Source of the DNA: Nannocystis pusilla
GTDB lineage: Bacteria; Myxococcota_A; Polyangia; Nannocystales; Nannocystaceae
Direction: 5' to 3'
Length of the DNA stretch: 64,000 nucleotides
Assembly: GCF_020073745.1 (NCBI RefSeq)
Contig: NZ_JAIRAU010000056.1
Span: 62,001 to 126,000 of the forward strand
Shown here: piece after piece, positions 18,229 to 26,827 of the stretch
Layout of the letters: the number at the start of each line of letters is the position of its first letter
Position numbering within the stretch: position 1 is the stretch's first letter
Translations under genes and position numbers: made by a program
Notes under the pieces: generated by a model
Database searches by the model: none
Told to the model about the DNA's origin: nothing
What the model saw: only the letters and a program-made list of their open reading frames with translations

Positions 18229-19110
18229 ATGCGGATTGCTTCATTCGTCCTCGTCAGTACCTTTGGTCTTTTGGCCTGCGGGACCGTCCCCGACATCCAG
18301 AGCACCGATTCCGACACCGGCACCGGCACCGAGACCGGGACCGACACCAGCACCGGGAACGAGCCGGCGACGTCGAACAGCGGCGGCGCCGGCTGCGTGC
18401 CGGGGCAGAGCATCGCGTGCACGTGCACGAACGGCGACGCGGGCGCGCAGGTGTGCAATCAGACCGGCAACGGCTACGGCGAGTGCGTGTGCGAGGGCGG
18501 GGGGTCGAACTCCGACAGCGACGCGCCGACGACGACGATGCCGCCCGATCCGACGACCGACCCGGGCACGAGCACCGATCCGGGCTCGAGCACCGATCCG
18601 GGCACGAGCACCGATCCGGGCACGTCGAGCACCACCGAGGCCGACACGACCACCGGCGTGACCTGCGACGACCCGGGGGCGGAGCCGAACGAGGACGAGG
18701 GCAGCGCGGTCGACCTGATGAACCAGGGCTGCAACGACGAGGCGCAGACGATCACGGGCGTGCTGAGCGGCGATGCCGACGTCGACTGGTACCAGTACCA
18801 CGGCGAGTTCGGCGGCTTCTGCGGCTTCGGCGACCCCGATGCGGCGCATCAGTTGACGGCGAGCGACTCGGTGCGCCTGTGCGTGTTCGCCGATTGCGAC
18901 ATGGGCACGCCGGACTTCGATTGCCAGGACGGCACCGCCGCCGAAGATTCGCCTGAGGGCCGCCCCGGCTGCTGCGGCGACGGCGACGTGACATTCACGC
19001 TCAACTGCATGGGCGGCGAGGAGAACGCGCAGATCTTCGTGCGCCTCGATCAGGCGCCCGCCGATGCGTGCGTCGACTACGAAGTGCAGTACAGCTATTC
19101 GGGCGGTTGA
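18229..19110 (+). CDS. Thr/Asp-rich lipoprotein (paralogue A)
   Basis: A 293-aa predicted lipoprotein with lipobox L-L-A-C ending at residue 17. A T/D/G-rich linker, a small six-Cys module (C-V-P-G-Q-S-x-x-C-x-C ... C-x-C-E-G-G-G), a second T/D/P linker with D-P-G-T-S-T repeats, and a C-terminal beta-rich domain of about 130 residues starting at C-D-D-P-G with D-V-D-W-Y-x-Y, C-C-G-D-G-D-V and a final V-D-Y-E-V-x-Y. This arrangement is shared with the next gene. The C-terminal domain resembles pre-peptidase C-terminal-type beta-sandwiches (my inference from the D-x-D-W-[YF] pattern). Exported to the cell surface or periplasm; role unknown. Confidence 0.75.
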   Translation: MRIASFVLVSTFGLLACGTVPDIQSTDSDTGTGTETGTDTSTGNEPATSNSGGAGCVPGQSIACTCTNGDAGAQVCNQTGNGYGECVCEGGGSNSDSDAPTTTMPPDPTTDPGTSTDPGSSTDPGTSTDPGTSSTTEADTTTGVTCDDPGAEPNEDEGSAVDLMNQGCNDEAQTITGVLSGDADVDWYQYHGEFGGFCGFGDPDAAHQLTASDSVRLCVFADCDMGTPDFDCQDGTAAEDSPEGRPGCCGDGDVTFTLNCMGGEENAQIFVRLDQAPADACVDYEVQYSYSGG

Positions 19111-19125
19111 TGCCCGCGCCTCGCC

Positions 19126-19161
19126 GGCCCGCGGTCCGCGGTGCTCCGCGGTCCGGGGGCC
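19126..19161 (+). terminator. Strong hairpin after lipoprotein A
   Basis: A 16-nt arm at 19126-19141 pairs with 19146-19161 at 14 of 16 positions around the loop TGCT, 15 bp after the stop codon. No T-tract follows, as is common in GC-rich genomes. Confidence 0.65.
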
Positions 19162-19246
19162 GACGGGTGTGTTCGTCGTCTCATCCGCCTCGGAGCGACG
19201 GACGAATGAGCTCGTGACCTGTGCTCTCGTGTGATAATCGGAGGGC

Positions 19247-20131
19247 ATGCGGATCCCTCCTCTCGTCATTCTCACCTCGCTCGTCGTCGCGGCGTGCGGC
19301 GAAGCCCCGATCCAGGGCAGCGCGAGCGAAACCGACACCGGGACCAGCAGCGGGACCGAGACTTCGACGTCGGGGACGCCGCTGACCACCGGCGGCGACG
19401 ACGACCTGTGCGTGCCCGGGTCGACGGTGGCGTGTACCTGCCCGAACGCGAACATGGGCTCGCAGACGTGCAACGCCGACGGCAAGAGCTACGGGGCCTG
19501 CGAGTGCGAGGGCGGCGGGTCGAACTCCAACAGCGACGGGACGCTGGAGCCGACGTCGACGACGACGACGACGACGGGCGTGACCGCGACCACCGGCGAG
19601 ACGACGACGACGACGGAGGGCACGACGACGACGGAGGGCACCACGGACACGACCACCGGCGGCGACGACACGACCACCGGCAGCGGGATCTGCGAGGACC
19701 CGGGGCCCGAGCCGAACGACGCCGAGGGCAACGCGGTCGACCTCGGCGAGCAGGGCTGCGGGGCGATGGCGGGGACGTTCGAGGGCGTGCTCGACAGCGA
19801 CGGCGACGCGGACTGGTTCTCGTACCACGGGACCTGGAACGCGCTCTGCATCATCGGCCCCAACGTGGCTCACTCGGTGACCGCGAGCGACGACGTGCGC
19901 CTGTGCGTGTTCGTCGACTGCGACCAGGGCAACGGCAACTTCAACTGCGGCGCCGGCATCAGCGAGGCCGACTCGCCCGACGGGCTGCCGGGGTGCTGCG
20001 GCGACGGCGACGTCGAATTCAACCTCGACTGCGGGCTGCTCAACGACAACGCGCGGCTGTACGTCCGCGTCGACCAGGCGCCGGCCGGCGAGTGCGTGGA
20101 GTACTCGGTGCAGTACGACTTCGACGAATGA
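19247..20131 (+). CDS. Thr/Asp-rich lipoprotein (paralogue B)
   Basis: A 294-aa lipoprotein (lipobox V-A-A-C, Cys at residue 17) with the same order of parts as the gene before it: T/S/G-rich linker, six-Cys module starting C-V-P-G-S-T-V-A-C-x-C, a T-rich linker with E-G-T-T-T repeats, and a C-terminal domain starting C-E-D-P-G-P-E-P-N with D-A-D-W-F-x-Y-H and C-C-G-D-G-D-V. The cysteine positions match paralogue A, so this is a tandem duplication with the linkers diverged. A GATAAT hexamer lies 8 nt upstream of the ATG and a GGAGG-like sequence overlaps the interval. Confidence 0.75.
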   Translation: MRIPPLVILTSLVVAACGEAPIQGSASETDTGTSSGTETSTSGTPLTTGGDDDLCVPGSTVACTCPNANMGSQTCNADGKSYGACECEGGGSNSNSDGTLEPTSTTTTTTGVTATTGETTTTTEGTTTTEGTTDTTTGGDDTTTGSGICEDPGPEPNDAEGNAVDLGEQGCGAMAGTFEGVLDSDGDADWFSYHGTWNALCIIGPNVAHSVTASDDVRLCVFVDCDQGNGNFNCGAGISEADSPDGLPGCCGDGDVEFNLDCGLLNDNARLYVRVDQAPAGECVEYSVQYDFDE

Positions 20132-20135
20132 GCGA

Positions 20136-20164
20136 CGCCCGCCTGCGACGGACGCAGGCGGGCG
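20136..20164. terminator. Perfect 12-bp-stem hairpin between convergent genes
   Basis: CGCCCGCCTGCG (20136-20147) pairs perfectly with 20153-20164 around loop ACGGA. It starts 4 bp after the lipoprotein B stop codon and is 25 bp from the end of the amidase gene, so it can terminate both. Confidence 0.8.
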
Positions 20165-20188
20165 CTGTTGCGGCGCGGCGCGGCCGGA

Positions 20189-21946
20189 TCAGTTGCTGAT
20201 CCGGATGGCGTCGGCGATGACGACGTAGTTACCGGTGGTCCAGCGCGACACCGCGATCTTGTTCCAGCCGGCGGTGAAGTTGAAGGTGCCGACGGCGACC
20301 CACTGCTTGCCGTTCGCCTGCTGGTTGACCTTCACGGTGCCGAGGTTCTTGCCGGCGGAGTCGAAGGCGACGATCGGGGCGTCGGGGGCGCGGTTGGTCC
20401 CGGCGGTGTACCAGATCTCGACCTTCTTGCTGCCGGCCTTGTTGAGGAAGAACGAGAACTCGGCGGCGTCGCTGATCGGCGAGACCGAGGCGAACAGGTA
20501 GTTGCTGCCGTAGAAGCCCGGCGTCGCGGCGGTGGCGGCCCAGTTGGCCGAGGCGTTGAACTTGGCGATGGCGGCGTTGTTGTTGCCGTTGCTGCTGTCG
20601 ATGATGATCTCGGCCGGGTCGACGCCCGCCGGCGGCGGGTCCTCGGGCTGCGGCGGCGGATCCTCGGGCTGCGGCGGCGGATCCTCGGGGTCGGGCGGCG
20701 GGTCGTTCGGATCCGGCTCCTCCGGCGGCGGGTCTTCCGGCTGGCCGCCGCATGCGGCGTTGATCTTGTTGAAGTAGGTCGCCCACGGCCAGTTCGGGCC
20801 GGGGTCGATGCGGTTGTTGGGCTGCAGCTGGCCGTGCGAGACGATGTGGTACTTGTCGATCGGGATGCCCTGGCGCTTGGTGATGTTGCAGACCAGGTTG
20901 GCCGACTGCTGGATCAGGTTGTTGTTCCACGTGGCCTGCTTGGCGAAGCCGGCGTGCTCGATGCCGACGGTGAAGTTGTTGCAACCGACGCCGTCGAGCG
21001 CCGCCTCCTGCCCGCCGTTGAGGCTCTTCTTGTAGGTCGCGGCGATGTGGAAGGCCCGCTTGTCCTCCTTGACGAGCTGCGAGATCTCCGAGCCGTCCTC
21101 CTTGACCACGTAGTGGGCGCTGACGCCCGACTGCTTGTTGACCAGCCAGCCCCAGCAGCCCGAGTAGGCGCCCTCGCACGAGTGGATGATGACGAGGCGG
21201 ACCTTGCCGTTGGTGCCGGCCGGCCGGTTGCCGATGTTGGGCGAGCTGCGGAAGATCGCGCCCGGGTAGTCGGGGTTGCTGTTGAGCACCGGGCCGCCGG
21301 TGCCGTCGTAGTTGGGCTCGACGGTGGGCTCGGGGTCGATCTTGGAGATGACGTTGCCGTCGCTGTCGACGACCTCGAGGCCGTTCTTGATGATGCCGTA
21401 GACGTCGTAGTGGATGTACGCGATCGCGGCGGCCTGGTCGCCGATGTCGGCGAGGGCGGCGATCGACGGGGCCCACGCGCCGAGGTCGGCGCGGTCGATG
21501 CCCTCGGCGTCGGCCATGTCGCTGAGGACAGCCGCGGCGGCGCGGATGTTGGTCTCGCGGTCGGCCTTGATCTCGTCGGTCGAGACCTCGAGCAGCTGGG
21601 CGGCGCGCTCGAGGTTCTTGCCGCGCAGCGCCATGGTGCCGTAAGCGGCGTCGCGGCCGTCGAACTCGACCTGGCCCTCGACCATCTCCCAGCGTGACTC
21701 GACGAAGCCGATGGCCTTGAGGATCGAGACCGGGACGTCGAACTCCTCCGAGGCGCGGAGGAACTCGCCGTCGATGCCCTCGAGGAACTCGCCAGGGTCG
21801 GCCTCGGGCGGGTCGACCGGGTCGGGGACGTCGATCGGCTGGTTGCCGGTTTCGTCCCCGTAGCGCCCGCCGTCGTCGTTCTCGCAGGCGAGGGCGAGCA
21901 GGGGGAGTATCATGAGGGTGCGTGTACAGACGAGCCGCAGCATCAT
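20189..21946 (-). CDS. Multidomain N-acetylmuramoyl-L-alanine amidase lipoprotein
   Basis: A 585-aa protein. The N-terminus carries a lipobox (L-A-L-A-C). Next comes a helical domain (about 50-180) reading like a lytic-transglycosylase/SLT domain (A-I-G-F-V-E-S-R-W with a Glu in the right place, A-Y-G-T-M-A-L-R), then a type 2 amidase domain (about 225-400: V-I-I-H-S-C-E, S-A-H-Y-V-V, G-I-E-H-A-G, S-H-G-Q-L-Q-P-N-N-R-I-D-P-G) with the His/His zinc ligands. A repeated P-E-D-P-P-P linker leads to a golvesin-like beta domain (about 470-585). It probably cleaves peptidoglycan of the cell itself or of prey. ATG at 21946 chosen; in-frame ATGs at 21943 and 21913 also keep the lipobox. One 14-bp unit lies at 21518-21531. 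Confidence 0.85.
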   Translation of the reverse strand: MMLRLVCTRTLMILPLLALACENDDGGRYGDETGNQPIDVPDPVDPPEADPGEFLEGIDGEFLRASEEFDVPVSILKAIGFVESRWEMVEGQVEFDGRDAAYGTMALRGKNLERAAQLLEVSTDEIKADRETNIRAAAAVLSDMADAEGIDRADLGAWAPSIAALADIGDQAAAIAYIHYDVYGIIKNGLEVVDSDGNVISKIDPEPTVEPNYDGTGGPVLNSNPDYPGAIFRSSPNIGNRPAGTNGKVRLVIIHSCEGAYSGCWGWLVNKQSGVSAHYVVKEDGSEISQLVKEDKRAFHIAATYKKSLNGGQEAALDGVGCNNFTVGIEHAGFAKQATWNNNLIQQSANLVCNITKRQGIPIDKYHIVSHGQLQPNNRIDPGPNWPWATYFNKINAACGGQPEDPPPEEPDPNDPPPDPEDPPPQPEDPPPQPEDPPPAGVDPAEIIIDSSNGNNNAAIAKFNASANWAATAATPGFYGSNYLFASVSPISDAAEFSFFLNKAGSKKVEIWYTAGTNRAPDAPIVAFDSAGKNLGTVKVNQQANGKQWVAVGTFNFTAGWNKIAVSRWTTGNYVVIADAIRISN

Positions 21947-22120
21947 CGCCCCTATAGGCCGGAGTACGAACAAGAATCAAGGGGGGGACGAAGGAAGACT
22001 CCTTCCGGAACGCACGGGGGCCGTAGTCCACGTCACACGTTCACGACTCACTCACGACTTGCATGGACTCGGGTCATCACGGAGCGCGATGCAGAGGCCC
22101 GCACAGCGATAGAACCTGCT

Positions 22121-23305
22121 TCAGTCCGGTCGCTGTTTCGGCTGTTTCGCCCACGGATGCACGCGCAGCTCGATTCCGAGGCTCGCTTCGAGGCCGCCCA
22201 GGGTGAAGAGGCGAGACTCGCCGAGGCGGACGCGCACGGCGTTACCGGTCGGGGTCGCGCTGGCGGCCACCTCGGCGAATGCACCGAGATGCAACCGGCT
22301 CGTGACGGCGAAGGTCGGGGCGATACGGATGTGTCCGCCGAGGAGGGGCGCCGGGGCGACCGATTCACCGGGGCGGACGCGCCGGTTCGCGTGCGTCACC
22401 AGCCACGGCTCGACCGCGAGGTTCGCGGTCGCGCGCAGCTCGAAGCGACCGCGGCGGAGCCACGCGCCCGCGCCGACGCTGACGCGGACGCGCGCCAGGC
22501 CGAACTGCTCTTCACGATTTGCCGGGCCCATGCGTTTGACGAGGTGGCCCGCCGCGCGCACGCCCGCGGTGACGAGCCAGGCTCGCGGGCCGCGGAGATC
22601 GACGCGGACGTCGCCGCCGCCGCCGCGCACGTCGGCGTCCGGCGCCCCGAGGCCGAACAGCGGGCCGCCGGACAGCGCGAGCTCGACGGTCGGACGCATG
22701 GCCTTCGGGGCAGGTGAGGGCGAGGCCCGCTCCGGCGCGGGCTCGACGACGTCGAGCGGGTCGGGTCGCGGGGACATGTCCTGAGGGACAGGCTCCGGTT
22801 CAGGCCCGGGTGCGGGCGGCACCGGGACGGCCAGCGGGAGATCGGCGGCTGGCCCTTCGGGCATGTCCTCGGAGACCTGTTCCGAAGGCCCGGCGGCGAG
22901 GGCGGGGCTGGTGGCGCGCTCGGGCAGGGGCGCGAGCGCGTCGTCGGCGATCGCGGCGAGCATCGAGGCGCACAGGCGGGCGGCGTCGCGGGGGCCGCCG
23001 CCGGGGCCGCGGCGCACGAACACGCGGCCGTCGCGGACGATGATCGTGACGGTCAATCCGGCCGCCTGCAGCTCGACGTCGACGAAGGTGTGGTCGGGGT
23101 CGACGCTGGTGACGTCGCGCAGCAGGACCACGCCGGCGCCGCCCGAGCGCGGGCGCAGGGCGCCGGCCAGGGCCCGCTCGTCGAGGCCGCGCGCGCGCAC
23201 GACGAGGGTCGAGGCGCGCGCGGCCGCGGCCGGCGACGGCGGAGGCTCCGGCGCCGGGGTGGGAGCGGCGAGGAGCGCCGCGAGGAGGAGCGCCGCCTGC
23301 GTCAT
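22121..23305 (-). CDS. Envelope protein with beta-rich C-terminus, hypothetical
   Basis: A 394-aa protein with an N-terminal signal segment, a beta-type domain at about 30-115 (strands alternating with V-V-R-A-R, V-D-V-E-L-Q, V-T-I-I-V-R-D-G-R-V), a Pro/Glu-rich linker (about 120-205), and a C-terminal half of alternating hydrophobic strands (A-W-L-V-T-A-G-V-R, F-E-L-R-A-T-A-N-L-A-V) that suggests an outer-membrane beta-barrel. The linker is encoded partly by 14-bp repeat units. The start is 32 bp from the end of the Asp/Cys-repeat lipoprotein gene, so it could be the last gene of the ECF sigma operon. The 174-bp interval 21947-22120 shows no gene. Confidence 0.6.
   Translation of the reverse strand: MTQAALLLAALLAAPTPAPEPPPSPAAAARASTLVVRARGLDERALAGALRPRSGGAGVVLLRDVTSVDPDHTFVDVELQAAGLTVTIIVRDGRVFVRRGPGGGPRDAARLCASMLAAIADDALAPLPERATSPALAAGPSEQVSEDMPEGPAADLPLAVPVPPAPGPEPEPVPQDMSPRPDPLDVVEPAPERASPSPAPKAMRPTVELALSGGPLFGLGAPDADVRGGGGDVRVDLRGPRAWLVTAGVRAAGHLVKRMGPANREEQFGLARVRVSVGAGAWLRRGRFELRATANLAVEPWLVTHANRRVRPGESVAPAPLLGGHIRIAPTFAVTSRLHLGAFAEVAASATPTGNAVRVRLGESRLFTLGGLEASLGIELRVHPWAKQPKQRPD
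22778..22878. repeat. 14-bp repeat units in a protein linker
   Basis: Units 22778-22791 and 22865-22878 (with partial flanking units; an exact GGACATGTCC lies at 22772-22781) encode part of the Pro/Glu-rich linker of the beta-rich envelope protein. Confidence 0.75.
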
Positions 23306-23337
23306 GCGGGGCGGCGGATGTTAGCAGCGCGGGGGGG

Positions 23338-24660
23338 TCACTGGCACACGCCCATGAGGCACGCCTGCGCGGGCGGGCAGTCGGCGTCGACGTTGCACTG
23401 CTGGGGCCCGCAGTCGGGGTCCTGAGGGTCGTTGGGATCGCACATGCCGTCGGGGCAGAAGATCCCGTTGCACACGCACTCGCCGTTGACGCACACGCTG
23501 CCGGGGCCGCAGTCGCTGTCGGCGGCGCAGACGAACGGGCAGTCGGGGTCGAACGGCAGCATCGGGTCGCACACGCCGTCGAAGCACATCGGGTCGTTGG
23601 GGTCGCACTGCCAGCAATCCGGGTCGCCCGGGACGTTGGGGTCGCAGATGCCGTCGAGGCACATGGGGTCGTCGGGATCGCACTGCCAGCAATCCGGGTC
23701 GGCCGGGTTGTTGGGGTCGCACACGTTGTCGGGGCAGTCGGGGTCGCCCGGCTGGCAGGTGCACAGGCCGTCCACGCACGCCTGTCCCATGGGGCAGTCG
23801 GCGTCGCTGACGCACATGAACCAGCAGTCCGGATCCATCGGATTCATCGGATCGCACTGACCGTCGGGGCAGAACGGATCTCCCGGCGGGCAATTGTTGC
23901 AGTCCGGATCGGCGGGGTTCATCGGATCGCACACGCCGTCGGGGCAGTCGGGATCGTTCGGGTCCTGGCACTGATTCTGGCAGTCCGGATCGGCGGGGTT
24001 CATCAGGTTGCACACGCCGTCGCCGCAGTCCGGGTCGCCCATCACGTCGATGTCGCACCAGCCGTCGCCGCCGCCGTTGCAGGCGCCGTTGACGCAGAGC
24101 TGGCCGGCGGGGCAGTCGAAGTCGGCGTTGCACTGCAGACAGTCGGGGTCGGTCGGGTCCATCGGATTGCACACGCCGTCGCCGCCGCCGCAACCGGGGG
24201 CGTTCGGGTCGCAATTGGCGCAATCGGGGTCCTCGGGGTTCATCGGGTTGCACAGGCCGTCGCCGCAGTCGGGGTCGCCCATGATGTCGATGTCGCACCA
24301 GCCGTCGCCGCCGCTGCCACAGTCGGGATCGGCGGGGTTCATCGGGTCGCACACGTTGTCAGGGCAATCGGGGCTGTCGTCCGGGCACGGCGGCTGGCAG
24401 TCGGGATCGCCGGGGTCCATCTCGCAGACGCCGTCGCTCGGCGGGGCCCAGCAGTCGGGGTCGTTGTCGGCGTTGTTCTGGTCGCAGACGCCGTCCCAGC
24501 AGTCGGGATCCATCGCCTGGTTCGGGTCGCACACCGGCTGCTCGTCGCCGGTGTCGTCGTCGATGCCGGCATCGTCGCCGTTCTTCGGGCCGAGCTGGCA
24601 GGCGAGGCCGGTGAGGAGGGTGAGCGAGACGATCGATGCAAGGCGTGAAAGCGTACGCAT
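23338..24660 (-). CDS. Lipoprotein made of Asp/Pro/Cys repeats (long)
   Basis: A 440-aa predicted lipoprotein (lipobox L-T-G-L-A-C) built almost wholly from about 20 copies of a 10-20-residue unit with the core D-G-x-C-D-P-M-N-P-x-D-P-D-C. The spacing of Asp and Cys recalls Ca2+-binding acidic repeats such as thrombospondin type 3, with added disulfides, but this is an inference. Some units have the form C-x-x-D-x-D-C-P-x-G-x-x-C-V-x-G-x-C. ATG at 24660 is preceded by AAGGAGCCCC, a good ribosome binding site. It follows its shorter paralogue by 65 bp (that interval is AT-rich for this genome, with a TTTTTAAAA run). Probably on the cell surface. Confidence 0.75.
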   Translation of the reverse strand: MRTLSRLASIVSLTLLTGLACQLGPKNGDDAGIDDDTGDEQPVCDPNQAMDPDCWDGVCDQNNADNDPDCWAPPSDGVCEMDPGDPDCQPPCPDDSPDCPDNVCDPMNPADPDCGSGGDGWCDIDIMGDPDCGDGLCNPMNPEDPDCANCDPNAPGCGGGDGVCNPMDPTDPDCLQCNADFDCPAGQLCVNGACNGGGDGWCDIDVMGDPDCGDGVCNLMNPADPDCQNQCQDPNDPDCPDGVCDPMNPADPDCNNCPPGDPFCPDGQCDPMNPMDPDCWFMCVSDADCPMGQACVDGLCTCQPGDPDCPDNVCDPNNPADPDCWQCDPDDPMCLDGICDPNVPGDPDCWQCDPNDPMCFDGVCDPMLPFDPDCPFVCAADSDCGPGSVCVNGECVCNGIFCPDGMCDPNDPQDPDCGPQQCNVDADCPPAQACLMGVCQ

Positions 24661-24725
24661 GGGGCTCCTTGATGGATGGGGCCGGACGGCGGTCAAAGTC
24701 CGGCGAAGAACAATTTTTAAAACTC

Positions 24726-25589
24726 TCAACAGTCGGGATCGTCGGCGTTCATCGGGTCGCAGACGCCGTCAGTACAGTCGGGATCGAGCGGCTGCATGGG
24801 ATCGCACAGGCCGTCCCCGCAGTCGGGGTCGCCCATGACGTCGGGGTCGCACATGCCGTCGCTGCCGCAGGGCAAGTTCGGGTCCTGACACGCACACAGG
24901 CCGTTGACGCAGACTTGTCCCACGAGGCAGTCGGCGTCGCTGGCGCACATGATGCAGTCGGGGTCGGCCGGGTTCATCGGGTCGCACATGCCGTCGCTGC
25001 AATTGGGGTCGCCGGGCTGGCAGGTCTGACAGTCAGGGTCCGTGGGATCGCCGTCGCACACGCCGTCGGTGCAGTCGGGATCCGCGGGGTCGAGCATGAT
25101 GTCGCACAGGCCGTCGTCGCAATCGAGGTCGTCGACGTCCATGGGGTCACACCAGCCGTCGTCGCAGTCGGCGTCGCCGGGGTTCATCGGGTTGCAGTCG
25201 CCGTCGTTGCAGTCCGGATCCATCAGGTTGTCGTCGGGACACCAGCCGTCGTCACAGTCGAGGTCGAGCGGGTCGGCGAAGTTGCACACGTCGTCGTCGC
25301 AGTCGGGATCGAACTTGTCGGCGGGATCGCAGACGCCGTCGGGCGTGACGCCGCAGTCGGGCAGGCCGCAGGTGGTGCTCCCGGGGTCGCCGGTGCTGGT
25401 GTCGTCGGTGGTGGTGGCGGCGTCGGTGGTGGTGGTCGGCGCGGTAATGGTGGCAGTCGCGGGGTCGAGCGAGGTCGGGGCGGTGGTGGTGGTGCCGTCG
25501 CCCGCGCTGTCGAGCTCGAGCACGTAGGTGTCGATGCCGCAGCCGAGGAGCAGCAGGAAGCACGCGAGGCGAGGACAGGGCGCCTTCAT
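24726..25589 (-). CDS. Lipoprotein made of Asp/Pro/Cys repeats (short)
   Basis: A 287-aa lipoprotein (lipobox L-L-L-G-C) with a T/D-rich linker and then about 13 units of the D-G-x-C-D-x-x-x-P-x-D-x-D-C type, paralogous to the next gene. Its ATG overlaps the stop codon of the anti-sigma-like gene (ATGA at 25586-25589), tying its translation to the sigma/anti-sigma operon. The protein could be the surface output or the signal receptor of that system; neither can be decided from sequence. Confidence 0.75.
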   Translation of the reverse strand: MKAPCPRLACFLLLLGCGIDTYVLELDSAGDGTTTTAPTSLDPATATITAPTTTTDAATTTDDTSTGDPGSTTCGLPDCGVTPDGVCDPADKFDPDCDDDVCNFADPLDLDCDDGWCPDDNLMDPDCNDGDCNPMNPGDADCDDGWCDPMDVDDLDCDDGLCDIMLDPADPDCTDGVCDGDPTDPDCQTCQPGDPNCSDGMCDPMNPADPDCIMCASDADCLVGQVCVNGLCACQDPNLPCGSDGMCDPDVMGDPDCGDGLCDPMQPLDPDCTDGVCDPMNADDPDC

Positions 25590-26827
25590 GGGCCGATCGC
25601 CTCCTCGGCCTCGCGCCGGTAGGCTCCCCGGGGGAAGCGGTCGTTGTAGTCGCGCCAGCAGCCGGGGCGCGCGTCGACGCCGGCGAGCCGACACAGGCCG
25701 GCGCTGGCCTCGTCGGCGAAGCGCCCGCGCGGAAATTTTTTGAGGTAGGTGCGCAGGAGCTCGCGGTGGCCGTCGTCGTCGCCGCGCCGGCGGGCGAGGA
25801 GCCAGCGGTCGGCGTAGGCGTGCTCGACGGCGGGGCGCCGGCCGCCGATGGCGATCATCTGGCGATAGCGAGCGTCGGCGTCGTCGAGGGCGCCGGCGAG
25901 CAGCAGGGCCTCGGCCTCGTCGTCGAGCCGGGCCAGCTCGGCGGCCAGCGGGTCGGGGCGCGGGCTGGTCGAAGGGACAGGTGATGCGGGGCGCGCGGGC
26001 GAGCCGGGGGCGGGTTCGGGGCGGGCAGCTTCGGCGGGCGAGTCCGCCGGGGCGAGGGCCGCGGGAGCGCCGAGCTCCGGGGCGAGGGGTCCGGCGGGGG
26101 AGGGAGAGATGGTCTCCGGGACATGCCCTTCGGGATATGTCGCAGGAGGCATGTCCCTGGAGACATGATGTGAGGGGGCCCGCAGCTCGGGGCGGTGCTC
26201 CTGCGGGCCGTGGCGGACGGTGTCGTCGGCCTGGGCGCCGGTGAGGCTGCCGCCCGTGCGATCGGCGAGGCGGCGCAGGGCGCCCGGGACGGCGAGGAGC
26301 AGCAGCACGGCGGCGGCGGCGAGCAGCAGCGGGGCGACGCGCGAGCGGGGGCGCGGCAGCGGCGGGGGCGGACGGCGCAGGCGGACGGCGATGTCGGCGT
26401 CGGCGAGGCCGCGCGCGGCCGTCAGGAAGGGGGCGAGGGCGGCGGCGTGCGGGTCGGCGGATGTTTCCACGGACATGGCGCCAGGGGCATGTCCGGCGGG
26501 GCGAGGGGCGCTGGATGTGCCGGAGGACATGTCTCGCGGGGCATGTCCCGGAGCGGGGGCCGCGGACCCGGCAGGTCGGGCGGGCAGGACGCCCCGGCCG
26601 GCGTCGGTTCGGCCTGGGGATGGCTCGGAGGACATGGCGATCGGGGCATGTCCTGAGGGCAAGGCGGTGAGCGGGGGGGCGGCGGCCGGCGGGGGCACGG
26701 CGCCGGGCGCGAGGCTGTGGGCGCGGGCGAGGACGGCGGCGAAGCTGGGCGACGGGCGCGTGGCGGCGCGCTCGGCCTCGGCGACGGCGGCGTCGAGGAA
26801 GGGGTCGAGGGGGCGCTCGTCGGTCAC
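25586..26827 (-). CDS. Membrane anti-sigma-factor-like protein
   Basis: A 413-aa protein with one membrane helix near residues 160-180 (L-L-L-A-A-A-A-V-L-L-L-L-A-V). The cytoplasmic N-terminal part is short and then Pro/Ala-rich; the extracytoplasmic part ends in a TPR-like helical domain (about 290-413). The gene overlaps both the ECF sigma gene upstream (ATGA) and the repeat lipoprotein downstream (ATGA), the position expected of an anti-sigma factor. No zinc-binding HxxxCxxC motif is visible. Two blocks of the disordered region (26111-26166 and 26463-26663) are encoded by 14-bp repeat arrays and give peptides such as G-H-A-P-x-x-M-S. Confidence 0.7.
   Translation of the reverse strand: MTDERPLDPFLDAAVAEAERAATRPSPSFAAVLARAHSLAPGAVPPPAAAPPLTALPSGHAPIAMSSEPSPGRTDAGRGVLPARPAGSAAPAPGHAPRDMSSGTSSAPRPAGHAPGAMSVETSADPHAAALAPFLTAARGLADADIAVRLRRPPPPLPRPRSRVAPLLLAAAAVLLLLAVPGALRRLADRTGGSLTGAQADDTVRHGPQEHRPELRAPSHHVSRDMPPATYPEGHVPETISPSPAGPLAPELGAPAALAPADSPAEAARPEPAPGSPARPASPVPSTSPRPDPLAAELARLDDEAEALLLAGALDDADARYRQMIAIGGRRPAVEHAYADRWLLARRRGDDDGHRELLRTYLKKFPRGRFADEASAGLCRLAGVDARPGCWRDYNDRFPRGAYRREAEEAIGP
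26111..26166. repeat. 14-bp periodic repeat, 4 units, inside a coding sequence
   Basis: Units end at 26124, 26138, 26152 and 26166. They encode a hydrophilic stretch of the anti-sigma-like protein just after its membrane helix. Confidence 0.88.
26463..26663. repeat. 14-bp periodic repeats, 7 units in three clusters, inside a coding sequence
   Basis: Unit boundaries at 26476, 26490; 26530, 26544; 26635, 26649 and 26663, each cluster in perfect 14-bp phase. They encode the disordered N-terminal part of the anti-sigma-like protein (M-S-S-x-x-S and G-H-A-P peptides). Confidence 0.88.
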
